Origin: Oscillospiraceae bacterium
GTDB taxonomy: Bacteria; Bacillota; Clostridia; Oscillospirales; Oscillospiraceae
Direction of reading: 5' to 3'
DNA length: 64,000 nucleotides
Assembly (NCBI GenBank): GCA_017430455.1
Contig: JAFRMX010000012.1
Coordinates: forward strand, 85,006 to 149,005
The notes below the pieces were generated by a model. It made no database searches, had not been told where the DNA came from, and worked only from the letters and a program-made list of their open reading frames with translations. Position numbers and translations under genes: made by a program. Of this stretch, positions 1 through 9,385 are shown one piece after another. Each line of letters begins with the position of its first letter. Positions within the stretch are counted from its first letter, which is position 1.

Positions 1-2
1 TC

Positions 3-527
3 TATGGGAATCTCGCAGAAAAATACATTAATATTTTCCATAAAGCTTATCCGGGTTTTAATGAGGCATATGCACCATATGTTGACACATTTTTCCGAAA
101 ATACTCCATCGATTATGTCTTGAATAAAGCTGCAGTCTCTGAAGCGCCGGTTTTCAGCTATGTATTTGCTCTTGAAGGGTCAATGTTTGGCGGAACAATA
201 GCGACCCACTGTTCAGACATCCCTTTTGCATTCCATAATGCTGACAGAGTACCCGCGTGGCAAGTTCCCGGAGTATCAGATTATCTATGTGATGTGTTCT
301 CAAAAATGATGACTGCATTTGCAAAGACTGGAAATCCGAATATTCCAGAACTGCCCGAATGGATACCATCTTCCAGCGAGCACATTGAAACTATGGTTTT
401 CGGTCAAAACACTACTCTTATGCATGACCACGACAGACAACTGATTGATTTCATCCTTAAAAACAAGCCATTATATATTCCTGATTTCAAGCATACAAAT
501 GATAGAGTAAATATTTGGAAATACTAA
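3..527 (+). CDS. Carboxylesterase type B, C-terminal part (5' end outside window)
   Basis: The reading frame is open from the window edge to TAA at 525-527, so only about the last 174 residues are present; the in-frame TTG at 120 is not the true start. The segment around HCSDIPFAFHN is the catalytic-His region typical of type B carboxylesterases (para-nitrobenzyl esterase family): a His followed by a DIPF(V/A)F motif. It is followed by the usual amphipathic C-terminal helix region (a DVFSKMMTAFAKTGNPN stretch). The nucleophile Ser and acidic residue would lie upstream and are not visible. Base composition is more AT-rich than the dnaJ-hrcA operon that follows. Expected activity is hydrolysis of small carboxylic esters; the substrate is not predictable. 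The gene has no visible partner in the window and is followed by about 730 bp without a gene. Confidence 0.8.
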   Translation, partial: YGNLAEKYINIFHKAYPGFNEAYAPYVDTFFRKYSIDYVLNKAAVSEAPVFSYVFALEGSMFGGTIATHCSDIPFAFHNADRVPAWQVPGVSDYLCDVFSKMMTAFAKTGNPNIPELPEWIPSSSEHIETMVFGQNTTLMHDHDRQLIDFILKNKPLYIPDFKHTNDRVNIWKY

Positions 528-803
528 ACAAAAATGGCAAACTCATTGCTCTTGCGTGATAGTCTTTGGTATTTTGTCTTTCGAAGTTCATAAGAGAAAT
601 CATTATCGTTTTGATTGAAAAACAGAAGCCTCAAGAAAAAAAGTGGCTATGACGCATTTTTTGCTAGACACGGCTCTGCTCCATGTATTTGTTATACTAG
701 CGGAGAACTCTGTAAAAACAGCACAGTCTGATTATTTCAAGGGAAATATCTTCAAATCAAATGACTATTTCCCGATTCGTTGCGCTGCAAGCACTTATGA
801 CAT

Positions 804-1228
804 CATGACAGGTGAAGGCACATATACCCCCACCTGTCATGGAAAACGAATTAGCTCAAACAATAATATATCTCAATTTACCTGTCATCCTGTCATAAGT
901 CCTGTGATACCAAGGGCTTCGACCATGACAGGTAATTAATTCTCCTGTCATGACACGTCGACCTGTCATGAAATGATAAGTATATTTCGGACAACAAATG
1001 TGACAGCTTGGACAGGGGTGACAGCACGGGAAAGCAGCTGTCACCCGTCAAACCGTTGGGCTGCAAGGGCCGGTGACAGGTGACAGCTGAAACGTGATAT
1101 CCCCCAAGCTGTCATCAGATATTATGTAAACGAAAAGGGTGACAGCAGCGATTCTGCTGTCACCCTGTCATCAATCCAGTGTTTTCAATGCTTTGAGCGA
1201 TGACAGCATGATTATCGAGCTGTCATCG
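804..1228. repeat. Cluster of TGACAG inverted repeats (left cluster)
   Basis: The 528-1259 interval has no supportable gene; 528-803 shows nothing clear. From 804 onward TGACAG or its complement CTGTCA recurs many times, mostly as perfect inverted repeats: 804-814/831-841 (11-bp arms), 924-932/944-952 (9), 1016-1025/1037-1046 (10), 1081-1088/1107-1114 (8, next to a doubled GGTGACAGGTGACAG), 1137-1148/1154-1165 (12-bp arms, 5-nt loop) and 1198-1207/1219-1228 (10). Extra single half-sites occur at 881-896 and 962-969. The flanking base changes on both arms together (GGTGACAG.., CATGACAG.., GATGACAG..), so pairing is kept while sequence drifts. This suggests that hairpins or dimer binding sites matter. 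The last ones lie just downstream of dnaJ (minus strand) and might serve as its 3' end, although no T-tract follows. The same family recurs at 54055-54277. Confidence 0.85.
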
Positions 1229-1259
1229 GGCTTTTCGCGGAGGTGAAAAAACTTGTATT

Positions 1260-2408
1260 CTATTTTTTCCGCTTGCCGAAGATTCCACCACTCTGGGAAA
1301 CATCCGTCTCGCCCATAGCCTCCGCGTAATCCCGAAGCGCTTCTTTTTGTGCTCTTGTAAGATTTTTCGGAACATCGACTCTCACGGTAACGAACTGGTC
1401 GCCCCTTCCGGTGCTTCTCAGGTAAGGAACACCCTTGCCTCTGATCCTGAAGGTCGTGCCCGTCTGGGTCCCGTCAGGGATCGTGAGCTTGACATCTCCA
1501 TCGAGCGTGGGGACCGTTATCTCCGAGCCCAACGCCGCCTGAGCGAAAGTGATGTCCTGATCCAGGTATATGTTCGTCCCCTCGCGCTCGAATCTCGCAT
1601 GAGGTCTCATGATTATCGAAACGAGAAGGTCTCCGTTCTCACCGCCGTTTATGCCAGCGTTGCCCTGTCCCCTGAGAGATACCGCCTGTCCGTCGTCTAT
1701 TCCGGCTGGGATGGTGACATTGACCTTGTGCTGCTTTCTGATGCTTCCCATTCCACGGCAGGTCTTGCAGGGCTGGTGTATGATCTTGCCCGTTCCGCGG
1801 CATTTCTGGCAGGCACCTCTCGTTTGGGCCATGCCGAAGGGTGTTCTCGTTGATGTGACGACCGTTCCGGTGCCCTTGCAGTCAGGACAGACCTCCGGAG
1901 TAGTACCGGGCGCGCAGCCGTTGCCCTTGCAGTCGGGGCACTGCACTACCCTTCCGACGGTGACATCCTTCTTGCAGCCGAAGGCAGCCTCTTCGAAGCT
2001 TATATTAACGCTCACGCGTATATTGTCGCCTTTTCTCGGAGCGTTCGGATTGCTTCTGCTCCTCGAAGACGCTCCTCCGAAGCCGAAAAGATCTCCGAAT
2101 ATGTCGCCGAAACCGCCGAAGTCGCCAAAGCCTCCGAAATCGCCGAAGCCGAAGCCGCCCTGTCCGTAACCCTGTGAAGGATCAAATGCCGCATGTCCGA
2201 ACTGGTCGTATTTCGCGCGCTTGTCATCGTCCGAGAGTATCTCATAGGCCTCATTGATCTCCTTGAATCTCTCTTCAGCAGCTTTGTCTCCCGGATGCAG
2301 ATCAGGGTGATTTTCTTTAGCAAGCTTTCTGTATGCTTTTTTTATCTCATCGGCTGAAGCTCCCTTTTGAAGACCCAGCACCTCGTAGTAGTCTCTTTTT
2401 TCTGCCAT
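1260..2408 (-). CDS. dnaJ: Chaperone protein DnaJ (Hsp40)
   Basis: 382 residues, the normal length for a type I DnaJ. The J domain occupies residues 1-70 with HPD at 34-36, the loop that stimulates DnaK ATPase activity. A Gly/Phe-rich linker follows at about 75-120 (repeats of GGFGDF). Four CxxCxGxG zinc-binding repeats then occur ([32 protein letters not shown]), followed by the C-terminal substrate-binding domains. It delivers unfolded clients to DnaK in the cytoplasm. The start ATG at 2408 is preceded by AAAGGAATG. It is the last gene of the hrcA-grpE-dnaK-dnaJ operon, 78 bp after dnaK, and should be under CIRCE/HrcA control through read-through. No classical terminator follows; TGACAG palindromes lie directly downstream. 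Confidence 0.98.
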   Translation of the reverse strand: MAEKRDYYEVLGLQKGASADEIKKAYRKLAKENHPDLHPGDKAAEERFKEINEAYEILSDDDKRAKYDQFGHAAFDPSQGYGQGGFGFGDFGGFGDFGGFGDIFGDLFGFGGASSRSRSNPNAPRKGDNIRVSVNISFEEAAFGCKKDVTVGRVVQCPDCKGNGCAPGTTPEVCPDCKGTGTVVTSTRTPFGMAQTRGACQKCRGTGKIIHQPCKTCRGMGSIRKQHKVNVTIPAGIDDGQAVSLRGQGNAGINGGENGDLLVSIIMRPHARFEREGTNIYLDQDITFAQAALGSEITVPTLDGDVKLTIPDGTQTGTTFRIRGKGVPYLRSTGRGDQFVTVRVDVPKNLTRAQKEALRDYAEAMGETDVSQSGGIFGKRKK

Positions 2409-2486
2409 TTTACATTCCTTTGGGAGTCGGGGCTTAAGCCCCGGCTCCCTTTATAAGTTCATTTGCTGTTGTTTTGAGTATAAATT

Positions 2487-4334
2487 TTACTTATCGTCGT
2501 CAACTACAGTATAGTCAGCGTCATAGTAATCCTGACCGTTTCCGCCGGCAGGTCCCTGACCGCCCATGTTGTTCGGGTCAAAGCCCTGGCCCTGTGCTGC
2601 GCCGCTCTGCTGATAGAGCTTTTCGCTTACTTTATAGAAAGCCTGTGTGAGTTCTTCTGTCGCAGACTTGATTGCCTGTGTATCGGTTCCCTGGAGCGCA
2701 GTCTTAAGCGCCGAGAGCTTGCCTTCCACCTCACTCTTGTCCGCGGGATCAAGCTTGTCGCCCATCTCGGAGAGTGTCTTCTCTGTCTGGTAGGCCATCT
2801 GATCGCCCTGATTACGGACATCGACTTCCTCTTTACGCTTTGCGTCTTCAGCCGCATACTGCTCGGCCTCTCTTACTGCCTTATCTATATCTTCCTTGGA
2901 CATATTGGAAGAGGAAGTAATTGTAATATGCTGCTCTTTCCCGGTTCCGAGGTCCTTCGCGCTGACATTGACTATACCGTTGGCGTCAATATCGAAAGTA
3001 ACTTCGATCTGCGGAACGCCGCGGCGTGCCGGTGCGATACCGTCGAGATGGAACCTTCCGAGGGACTTGTTGTACTGGGCCATCTCGCGCTCGCCCTGGA
3101 GGACATTGACCTCAACGGAGGTCTGGTTATCCGCCGCAGTGGAGAAGATCTGGCTCTTCTTGGTGGGAATGGTGGTATTGCGGTCTATAAGCTTCGTGCA
3201 CACGCCGCCGAGGGTCTCGATACCGAGAGACAGAGGCGTTACATCGAGAAGGAGTATTCCTTCAACATCTCCGCCGAGAACGCCGCCCTGGATTGCCGCT
3301 CCGATGGCGACGCACTCATCCGGGTTGATGCCCTTGAAGCCCTCTTTGCCGAGGATGCTCTTTACCATATCCTGAACCGCGGGTATACGTGTCGAACCGC
3401 CGACAAGAAGAACTTTGCTGATATCGGAAGGTGCAAGTCCGGAATCCGAAAGGGCCTGTTTTACAGGGCCGGCCGTCTTCTCGACGAGGTGATGTGTCAG
3501 CTCATTGAACTTTGCTCTTGAGAGGGTAATGTCCATATGCTTCGGGCCTGTTGCGTCTGCTGTAATATAAGGCAGATTGATATTTGATGTGGTTACGCTG
3601 CTGAGTTCTATTTTCGCCTTCTCGGCAGCTTCCTTGAGCCTCTGCATGGCAACCTTATCGCCGGAAAGATCTACTCCGTCGGATTTTCTGAACTCATCGA
3701 CGAGGTACTTGGTAATGCACGCGTCAAAGTCATCGCCGCCGAGGCGGTTATTTCCTGCTGTCGCCAGAACCTCTATTACTCCGTCGCCTATCTCGAGAAC
3801 GGATACATCAAAGGTACCGCCGCCGAGGTCGTAGACCATTATCTTCTGATCCTGTTCTTTATCAAGCCCGTAGGCAAGGGCAGCAGCTGTCGGCTCGTTG
3901 ATTATACGCTTTACATCGAGTCCCGCAATACGACCGGCGTCTTTTGTCGCCTGGCGCTGTGCGTCCGTAAAGTATGCAGGAACTGTGATGACCGCTTCCG
4001 TAACTGTCTGTCCGAGGAATGCCTCTGCGTCTGCCTTCATTTTCTGAAGGATCATTGCAGAGATCTCCTGCGGAGTATATGCCTTGTTGTCTATGGTGAC
4101 CTTATAATTGGAGCCCATTTCGCGTTTGATTGAGGAAATGGTCCTGTCCGGATTCGTGACTGCCTGGCGTTTTGCCACCTGGCCGACCATTCTCTCGCCT
4201 GTTTTGGCAAATGCTACGACCGACGGCGTAGTACGGTTGCCTTCCGCGTTTGCGATAACCTGTGCCTCTCCGCCTTCCATAACTGCTACGCAGCTGTTGG
4301 TTGTTCCGAGGTCTATTCCTATTATTTTACCCAT
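2487..4334 (-). CDS. dnaK: Chaperone protein DnaK (Hsp70)
   Basis: 615 residues, usual size for Firmicute DnaK. The N-terminal actin-like ATPase domain starts with the phosphate-1 motif [13 protein letters not shown] and contains [19 protein letters not shown] (phosphate 2) and [13 protein letters not shown] (adenosine motif). The linker [11 protein letters not shown] leads to the peptide-binding beta domain, then a helical lid and a Gln/Gly-rich tail ending in an acidic DYTVVDDDK that replaces the proteobacterial EEVD-like end. It binds exposed hydrophobic segments in an ATP cycle driven by DnaJ and GrpE. The start at 4334 has a strong AAAGGAG site. It is the third gene of the heat-shock operon, 50 bp after grpE. 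Confidence 0.99.
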   Translation of the reverse strand: MGKIIGIDLGTTNSCVAVMEGGEAQVIANAEGNRTTPSVVAFAKTGERMVGQVAKRQAVTNPDRTISSIKREMGSNYKVTIDNKAYTPQEISAMILQKMKADAEAFLGQTVTEAVITVPAYFTDAQRQATKDAGRIAGLDVKRIINEPTAAALAYGLDKEQDQKIMVYDLGGGTFDVSVLEIGDGVIEVLATAGNNRLGGDDFDACITKYLVDEFRKSDGVDLSGDKVAMQRLKEAAEKAKIELSSVTTSNINLPYITADATGPKHMDITLSRAKFNELTHHLVEKTAGPVKQALSDSGLAPSDISKVLLVGGSTRIPAVQDMVKSILGKEGFKGINPDECVAIGAAIQGGVLGGDVEGILLLDVTPLSLGIETLGGVCTKLIDRNTTIPTKKSQIFSTAADNQTSVEVNVLQGEREMAQYNKSLGRFHLDGIAPARRGVPQIEVTFDIDANGIVNVSAKDLGTGKEQHITITSSSNMSKEDIDKAVREAEQYAAEDAKRKEEVDVRNQGDQMAYQTEKTLSEMGDKLDPADKSEVEGKLSALKTALQGTDTQAIKSATEELTQAFYKVSEKLYQQSGAAQGQGFDPNNMGGQGPAGGNGQDYYDADYTVVDDDK

Positions 4335-4384
4335 TGTTCTTTCTCCTTTATGTCTTCTTTATTTTTTAACTTATTCATATGTGT

Positions 4385-4939
4385 TCAGTTCGCAACTTTT
4401 ACCATCGCGAATCTTACAACCTTGTCTCCGATCTTAAAGCCCTTCTGAAAGACCTCAACGATCTCATTTTCTCCTTTTTCCTCATCTTCACAGTGCATTA
4501 CCGCGTTGTGCAGATTCGGATCAAAAGTCTCTCCAGCCTCTCCGTAGGCCGCTGCCCCGAGCTTGTGCATCGTCTCCTTGAACTGGGCCATTATCATCTC
4601 TACACCCTTTTTATACGCCTCATCTTCAGTCTGCGTATTAAGTGCCCTTTCGAGATTGTCGTATACGGGGAGGAATTTTGTCAGAGTGTCCGCTTTAATA
4701 TCCGCATAGAGATTTTCTTTTTCCTGACGGCTCCGCTTGCGGAAATTGTCGTATTCTGCCAGAAGTCTTAAGTATTTGTCATTTGCTTCACTGAGTTTAC
4801 GGTCTTTATCTTCCTCTTCGGGAGCGGCAGTCTCTTCCTTTTTTTCTTCAATAACTTCCTCTTTTATTTCCTCTGCGGTTTCTTCTTTGATCTCTTCCGC
4901 AGCCTCTTCCTTATTCTTATCCTTTTTTTCCTTACTCAA
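4385..4939 (-). CDS. grpE: Nucleotide exchange factor GrpE
   Basis: 184 residues. The first 45 residues are a run of Glu/Lys-rich repeats (EEIKEE type) likely to be disordered. A long coiled-coil helix follows, with the GrpE signature region LAEYDNFRKRSRQEKENL, and then the beta-wing domain with GETFDPNLHNAV. It releases ADP from DnaK. The start codon is TTG at 4939, sharing 4 bases with the hrcA stop (TTGA), and GGAG lies about 10 nt upstream. The overlap implies translational coupling to hrcA. Confidence 0.97.
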   Translation of the reverse strand: MSKEKKDKNKEEAAEEIKEETAEEIKEEVIEEKKEETAAPEEEDKDRKLSEANDKYLRLLAEYDNFRKRSRQEKENLYADIKADTLTKFLPVYDNLERALNTQTEDEAYKKGVEMIMAQFKETMHKLGAAAYGEAGETFDPNLHNAVMHCEDEEKGENEIVEVFQKGFKIGDKVVRFAMVKVAN

Positions 4940-6015
4940 GATCTGTCATCTCCTTTAATTATCAGTTTGTTGTGCATGCCCTCCGGCGGAGCTTCCCCGC
5001 CTCCCAGCCTCTTTGAAAGGCCGGCTGCAAGCATTCCGAGCTTTGCGGCAACCGCCGAATAGTCCATCCTCGTCGGGCCGACTATCCCGATAAGCCCTTT
5101 TGTGTTGTCTCCGGCATCATAGCTCGCTACGATAACACTCGAATCCTTCAGTTCTTCGGCCACATTCTCCGGCCCTATCAGAACCCTTACCTCTTCGCCA
5201 TGCTCGGAGCCCGTCTCCGGGAAGACATATCCTCCGTTTGAAAGATAACTCATAAGCTTGTGAGCTTTATCCGGATCTCTGAACTCGGGCTGGCTTAAAA
5301 GCCTGTTTTCGCCTGTTACATAAGCAGTCACGGAATTGACCTCGTTCAGAGTCTCAATACAGAAAGCAGCAATAACAGCTGTAAGTCCGATCGTATCGTC
5401 TGCTGCCCGCTCAGTTGCCGCTATTAGCGCCGATGTTATCTTGTCCTCCGTGATTCCGGTGAAAGAAGCATTGAAAAGCGTACCGAGCTTCTGAACAAGG
5501 CTTCTGTCCGCAGAGACAGGCAGATGAACATACTTGTTCTTTACATCGTTGTTTGAGAGCAGCGCTACTATTATAAATGTATTAGCGTCCACATATATCA
5601 GGTCAAAACGTCTGACTGTAACAGAAGCATTCGAAGTCAGCGCCAGCGCCGGATAATTTGTAAGCTGTGAAGCAAGCTTTCCTATATCACTGATTGCAGT
5701 ATCCATGACCGCCAGTCTGTCGTTAAGCTTTCTGTTCAGCTCCTCGGACTCCTCAACGCTCAGCTTCTGGCGCTGCATCAGCTCGTTTACATACAGTCTG
5801 TAACCCGCCGGAGTGGGGACTCTGCCTGCAGAGGTGTGAGGCTGCTCCAGATATCCGAGAGCAACAAGCTCCGCCAGTTCATTTCTTATGGTCGCAGAAG
5901 AACAGCCCAGGTTTCCCGTTTCAGCTATTGCTTTGCTGGAGACCGGCTCCGCTGTTTTAATGTATTCATCTACAACAGCTGCAAGTATTTTCTTTTTTCT
6001 TTCACTTAAAGCCAT
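4936..6015 (-). CDS. hrcA: Heat-inducible transcription repressor HrcA
   Basis: 359 residues, typical for HrcA. It has an N-terminal winged-helix domain (residues about 1-80, including SSATIRNELAELVALGYLEQ and the HTSAGRVPTPAGYR motif), a central insert, and a GAF-like dimerisation domain ending with IGPTRMDYSAVAAKLGMLA. HrcA binds CIRCE and represses the dnaK operon; GroE is usually the co-chaperone that keeps it active. It is first in the operon, and its own promoter carries a perfect CIRCE (6038-6064), so it is autoregulated. It ends with a 4-bp overlap with grpE. Confidence 0.98.
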   Translation of the reverse strand: MALSERKKKILAAVVDEYIKTAEPVSSKAIAETGNLGCSSATIRNELAELVALGYLEQPHTSAGRVPTPAGYRLYVNELMQRQKLSVEESEELNRKLNDRLAVMDTAISDIGKLASQLTNYPALALTSNASVTVRRFDLIYVDANTFIIVALLSNNDVKNKYVHLPVSADRSLVQKLGTLFNASFTGITEDKITSALIAATERAADDTIGLTAVIAAFCIETLNEVNSVTAYVTGENRLLSQPEFRDPDKAHKLMSYLSNGGYVFPETGSEHGEEVRVLIGPENVAEELKDSSVIVASYDAGDNTKGLIGIVGPTRMDYSAVAAKLGMLAAGLSKRLGGGEAPPEGMHNKLIIKGDDRS

Positions 6016-6037
6016 TAGCAGAATCCTTCTGTAAGTG

Positions 6038-6064
6038 TTAGCACTCTCTTCTTTCGAGTGCTAA
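6038..6064 (-). promoter_or_regulatory. CIRCE operator (HrcA binding site)
   Basis: TTAGCACTC at 6038-6046, a 9-bp spacer and GAGTGCTAA at 6056-6064: an exact match to the CIRCE consensus (TTAGCACTC-N9-GAGTGCTAA). It lies 22 bp before the hrcA start and overlaps the -10 box, which fits repression by blocking polymerase. Confidence 0.98.
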
Positions 6065-6091
6065 TATAGCACTGATATTTTTCTTTGTCAA
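6063..6091 (-). promoter_or_regulatory. Sigma-A-type promoter of the hrcA operon
   Basis: On the minus strand, -35 TTGACA (6086-6091) and -10 TATATT (6063-6068) are separated by exactly 17 bp. The -10 box shares two bases with the CIRCE operator. Confidence 0.9.
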
Positions 6092-6124
6092 CACGATTTC
6101 ACCGGATTAATCAATTGTTCACAA

Positions 6125-6159
6125 TTAAAAACGGGCAGTTCCGCGTACGGAACTGCCCG
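6125..6159 (-). terminator. Intrinsic terminator of the Na/Pi cotransporter-like gene
   Basis: A perfect 12-bp stem (6132-6143 with 6148-6159, loop CGTA) rich in G/C is followed on the minus strand by a run of T (the AAAAA at 6127-6131 on the plus strand). It sits 20 bp downstream of the stop at 6180. Confidence 0.9.
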
Positions 6160-6179
6160 GCGTAAACAGAGCTGTTGCA

Positions 6180-7991
6180 TTACATCCCTGCAGACTCGGT
6201 CTCGGCGTTTTGCAGCTTTGAGAAGAACTCGTCGTGGCGGGCCGAATACTCCTCGTTGAACCAGGTGTCGTTGCCCTCGTGCAGATAGGCGATATAATCA
6301 TGCGGCTTCAGGTCACGCTCCTCTATTCTCGCGACGACTGCCAGGCCTATGTTCGAGCAGCAGTCGGACACTCTCTCCATATCTGTCAGTATATCGAGAA
6401 AATAGGCGCCTGCATATACTTCGCAAAGCCCCTTGCGAAGTCTCTCCATATGGCCTTCTTTCATCACATCGACCATATCGTCCATAACTTCCTCGAGCGG
6501 CTCGATCTCCTTCGCCTTATCCAGGTTTTTCTGCTCAAAGGCTTCCCTCGCGCAGCTTATCGTCCGCTGGGCAAGCTCCATCAGCACGCCGAGCTGGCAG
6601 ATGGCAAGGGAGGAAAAGGAAGTGCCGCGTTCTTTCATGCTTTTCGCGCGCTCGGCAATGTTCATGGCGTGGTCGCCGATACGCTCGAATTCCGAGAGGA
6701 CCTGGGTATACTCCTCGAATATCCCCGAAAACGGCCGCGCAGCCGTATGTGGTGACAGTTCCACCAGATAGTGGCTGATCCGGTCGGTAAACACGTCTAT
6801 GATCTCTTCGTCAGCGTATATTTCATCGAACACTTTTTCGTCATACGAGTCGATAAGGCATACGGCCTTCGTGAGATTGCCCGTTCCCAGTTCCAGCATC
6901 TTTCTCATCGCGCCGTAGCATGCTCCGAAGGCAAGCGCGGGGGTATCAAAAAATCTTGGGTTCAGCGCCTCGAGCAGTTCGTTGTACATCATTGGTTTTT
7001 CCGGCTCGTCCCTTACGATCTTCCTGCTCATTTTTTCATAGACCGGAACTACGGGAAGAAGCAGGAGCGCGCAGCTGAGATTGAATACAGTGTTGGTGTT
7101 CGCAATGCCGCCGGAGTTGATCGGAACATTCCAGATCGCATCCAGCCATCCGGCTCTCCGGGCGAGAGTCACCGCAACGAGCACGAGCACCGTTTCGCTG
7201 AGATTAAAAAGAATGTTTACGATCCCGACGCGTCTGGCCTCCGGTTTTGCGCCGATCGAGCAGACGATCGCGGTCGTCACGCAATCGCCGAGATAGATGC
7301 CTACTATCACGGCATATATCGAACCGAAGGTCAGCCCGCCCGATACGGAAAAAGCCTGAAGGATGCCTATCGTGGCCGAGGAGCTCTGAAGCATGAACGC
7401 CACCGCCGCTCCTACAGCATACCCGATAAACGGACTCCTTGAAAGGGCGGAGAGCATCCTCTCGAAAAATGCGCTCCCGGAAAGGGAACTGACGGCACCG
7501 GTCATATTCAGAAGTCCGCTGAACAGGATACCGAAGCCTATCAGGATATTCCCCGTTGTCCCCGTCTTTTTGTTGTCGCTGCGCATTATAAGCACTATGC
7601 CGATGATCAGTGCCACGGGGGCAAGCGTCGACGGTTTGAAGATCTGAAGCCATGAGTTTCCGGAGGAATCGATGTCAAGAAGCCTTATGATCTGTCCCGT
7701 GACCGTTGTGCCGACGTTCGCTCCGATTATTATTCCGAGTGACTGGTGCAGTGTCAGAAGCCCCGCGCCGACCAGGCCGGAAGTGATCACTATCGTCGCG
7801 GTGGAGGACTGGATAACGGCTGTCATTGCAAGGCCCGTAAGAAACGCTTTGAAAGAACTGTCCGTAAGCTTCCCGAGGACAGCCTTCAGCGTCCCCGACG
7901 CGCCCTCCCGGAGGCTGTTGCCCATAAGCCTCATCCCGTAAAGGAACATGGCGAGTCCGCCGAGCAGAGTAATGATATTGAATATGTTCAT
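6180..7991 (-). CDS. Na/phosphate cotransporter family protein with C-terminal PhoU-like domain
   Basis: 603 residues. The N-terminal two thirds is a polytopic membrane domain with the duplicated QSS(T/S)AT motif of the NptA/PNaS family (TAVIQSSTATIV near residue 60 and MLQSSSATIGI near 200), the repeats that form the sodium/phosphate site. The C-terminal about 220 residues are soluble and helical, with a PhoU-like pattern (FERIGDHAMNIAERAKS and a later DMERVSDCCSNIG, each resembling the metal-binding E/DxxxD of PhoU). Family knowledge suggests sodium-coupled phosphate uptake or export. No pst/pho genes are nearby. It is monocistronic, with its own terminator at 6125-6159. The ATG at 7991 has only a weak AGGAAAA site. 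Confidence 0.9.
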   Translation of the reverse strand: MNIFNIITLLGGLAMFLYGMRLMGNSLREGASGTLKAVLGKLTDSSFKAFLTGLAMTAVIQSSTATIVITSGLVGAGLLTLHQSLGIIIGANVGTTVTGQIIRLLDIDSSGNSWLQIFKPSTLAPVALIIGIVLIMRSDNKKTGTTGNILIGFGILFSGLLNMTGAVSSLSGSAFFERMLSALSRSPFIGYAVGAAVAFMLQSSSATIGILQAFSVSGGLTFGSIYAVIVGIYLGDCVTTAIVCSIGAKPEARRVGIVNILFNLSETVLVLVAVTLARRAGWLDAIWNVPINSGGIANTNTVFNLSCALLLLPVVPVYEKMSRKIVRDEPEKPMMYNELLEALNPRFFDTPALAFGACYGAMRKMLELGTGNLTKAVCLIDSYDEKVFDEIYADEEIIDVFTDRISHYLVELSPHTAARPFSGIFEEYTQVLSEFERIGDHAMNIAERAKSMKERGTSFSSLAICQLGVLMELAQRTISCAREAFEQKNLDKAKEIEPLEEVMDDMVDVMKEGHMERLRKGLCEVYAGAYFLDILTDMERVSDCCSNIGLAVVARIEERDLKPHDYIAYLHEGNDTWFNEEYSARHDEFFSKLQNAETESAGM

Positions 7992-8026
7992 AACGGAATT
8001 TTCCTATCCCCGTCTTTTTTCGTCTT

Positions 8027-8054
8027 TGTGTATTGTATATTGTGTATTGTATAT
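8027..8054. repeat. Perfect 14-bp tandem direct repeat in the leader of the Na/Pi gene
   Basis: The unit TGTGTATTGTATAT occurs twice back to back (8027-8040 and 8041-8054), 36 bp upstream of the minus-strand start at 7991. It lies in the AT-rich segment where the promoter of that gene must be, so a change in copy number could alter promoter spacing. No function is shown. Confidence 0.75.
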
Positions 8055-8328
8055 ATTTTAAAGCATTTCTGCAACCGCAAATTATCCGGCTTGACCGGAA
8101 CGGATGTATCAGGGGACGGCGCCCTGGTAGATCTTGCAAAGCATCTCGGAGGCTGGGTCGCCACAGTCGGCTCTGCGGAGTGTTCGGGAATCCCTTTTTC
8201 CAGATCTTTGCCGTTGCGAGTAATCTCCTCGCCACCGTCGGAGCTATGCTGTAGGCCGGATTTGGCATCTACTGCATATAAAGCAGCATAAATCGCGGAA
8301 AAACCAAAATCTTTATACAATTTACACA
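8055..8328. other. Intergenic stretch without a supportable gene
   Basis: About 270 bp between the divergent Na/Pi gene and opp1. Short frames exist on both strands (for example a GNPFFQIFAVASNLLATVG segment near 8188-8250 on the plus strand), but no frame combines a start, a ribosome-binding site and gene-like content. It could be a decayed gene remnant. Confidence 0.4.
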
Positions 8329-8365
8329 AAACAAGTGTGTTTCCTGAAAAAACACTTGTTTTTTT
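8329..8365 (+). terminator. Stem-loop with T-tract before opp1
   Basis: AAACAAGTGT (8329-8338) pairs with ACACTTGTTT (8352-8361) and is followed by a run of T to 8365. It looks like an intrinsic terminator on the plus strand, with a partly symmetric A/T flank. No intact plus-strand gene precedes it, which supports the idea of a lost gene in 8055-8328. Confidence 0.65.
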
Positions 8366-8455
8366 ACCTTTATTGGTATATTATGTCAATCACTTGTTTT
8401 TTGATTTTCGCTGATAACAGATTAGTATTTTAATTAACGAAAGGAGCGGGAAAAC

Positions 8456-9367
8456 TTGTTCCGATATGTAGTCAAACGCGTTCTTCTCGCGATCGTCACA
8501 GTTTTTATTATATGCGCCATAACATTTTTCCTTATGCACGCCGTCCCCGGCGGACCTTTCAACAGGGAAAAGGCGCTTTCGCAGGCCACTATTGACGCTC
8601 TGAACGCGAGGTATAACCTGGATAAGCCGCTTGGCACTCAGTTTCTGCTGTATTTAAAAGGACTGGCGCATGGTGATTTCGGAGTTTCCCTCAAGAACGG
8701 GCGTGAAATAAAGGCAATAATCGGTGAATCTTTCCCGATCTCTGCCAGACTCGGGCTCTCTGCAATTGCAGTCGCACTGCTCCTCGGAACAGTGTTTGGC
8801 AGCATTGCGGCGCTTACCCGAAACAAGCTCCCGGACAGGGTGATTATTTTCTTTTCAACCCTCTTCACCGCAGTTCCGAGTTTTGTTCTGGCGACACTTC
8901 TTCTGCTCGTCTTCTGTATAAGACTCGGCCTGCTTCCGGTCTGGACCACAGATTCAAGGAGTTATATTCTTCCTGTCATATCCCTGGCTTCCTATCCGAT
9001 GGCCTATATAACCCGTCTTTCCAAGACAAGCATGCTCGACGCCCTTTCACAGGACTACATACGAACAGCAAAGGCCAAGGGTGTTTCCAAATGGAAGATC
9101 ATCTTCAAACATGCCCTGAGAAATTCTCTCATACCTGTCATTACATATGCTGGTCCTCAGATCGCCTATATTATCACAGGTTCAATGGTCGTTGAGACTG
9201 TTTTCACGATCGGCGGACTCGGAAGCAAATTCGTCCAGTCCATAAACAACCGCGACTACACCATGATCATGGCGACAACAATATTCCTCGCAACTTTAAT
9301 GGTAATAGCAAACCTTATCTGCGACTTGCTGTATAAAGTCGTCGACCCGCGTATCCAGTATGATTGA
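8456..9367 (+). CDS. Oligopeptide ABC transporter permease, OppB type (opp1)
   Basis: 303 residues. It starts with the MF(R)YVVKR(V/I)LL pattern of OppB/DppB proteins, followed by one membrane helix, the conserved FNREKALSQ/YNLDKPLGTQF extracellular segment and five further helices. The EAA loop that docks to the ATPases is visible at DYIRTAKAKGVSKWKIIFKHALRNSL. The protein ends with the family signature DLLYKVVDPRIQYD. The TTG start at 8456 is chosen because AAAGGAGCGGG lies 9 nt upstream and translation begins exactly at the family N-terminus. It is the first gene of a five-gene operon (permease, permease, ATPase, ATPase, binding protein) and forms the membrane channel with the OppC-type partner. 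Confidence 0.95.
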   Translation: MFRYVVKRVLLAIVTVFIICAITFFLMHAVPGGPFNREKALSQATIDALNARYNLDKPLGTQFLLYLKGLAHGDFGVSLKNGREIKAIIGESFPISARLGLSAIAVALLLGTVFGSIAALTRNKLPDRVIIFFSTLFTAVPSFVLATLLLLVFCIRLGLLPVWTTDSRSYILPVISLASYPMAYITRLSKTSMLDALSQDYIRTAKAKGVSKWKIIFKHALRNSLIPVITYAGPQIAYIITGSMVVETVFTIGGLGSKFVQSINNRDYTMIMATTIFLATLMVIANLICDLLYKVVDPRIQYD

Positions 9368-9385
9368 GAAGGAGGTTTTCAGCAT

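Noticed and set aside
643..939. 98-codon open frame in the left palindrome region
   Set aside because: No ribosome-binding site and no recognisable domain; most of it is made of the repeated CTGTCA/TGACAG palindromes, so coding is unlikely.
804..1228. CRISPR array
   Set aside because: The repeats are short palindromes with irregular spacing and variable flanks, not identical direct repeats with uniform spacers, and no cas genes are present.
8084..8270. Possible remnant of a membrane-protein gene before opp1
   Set aside because: Gene-like pieces occur in two different frames without a start site; too short and degraded to name, so recorded only as intergenic.
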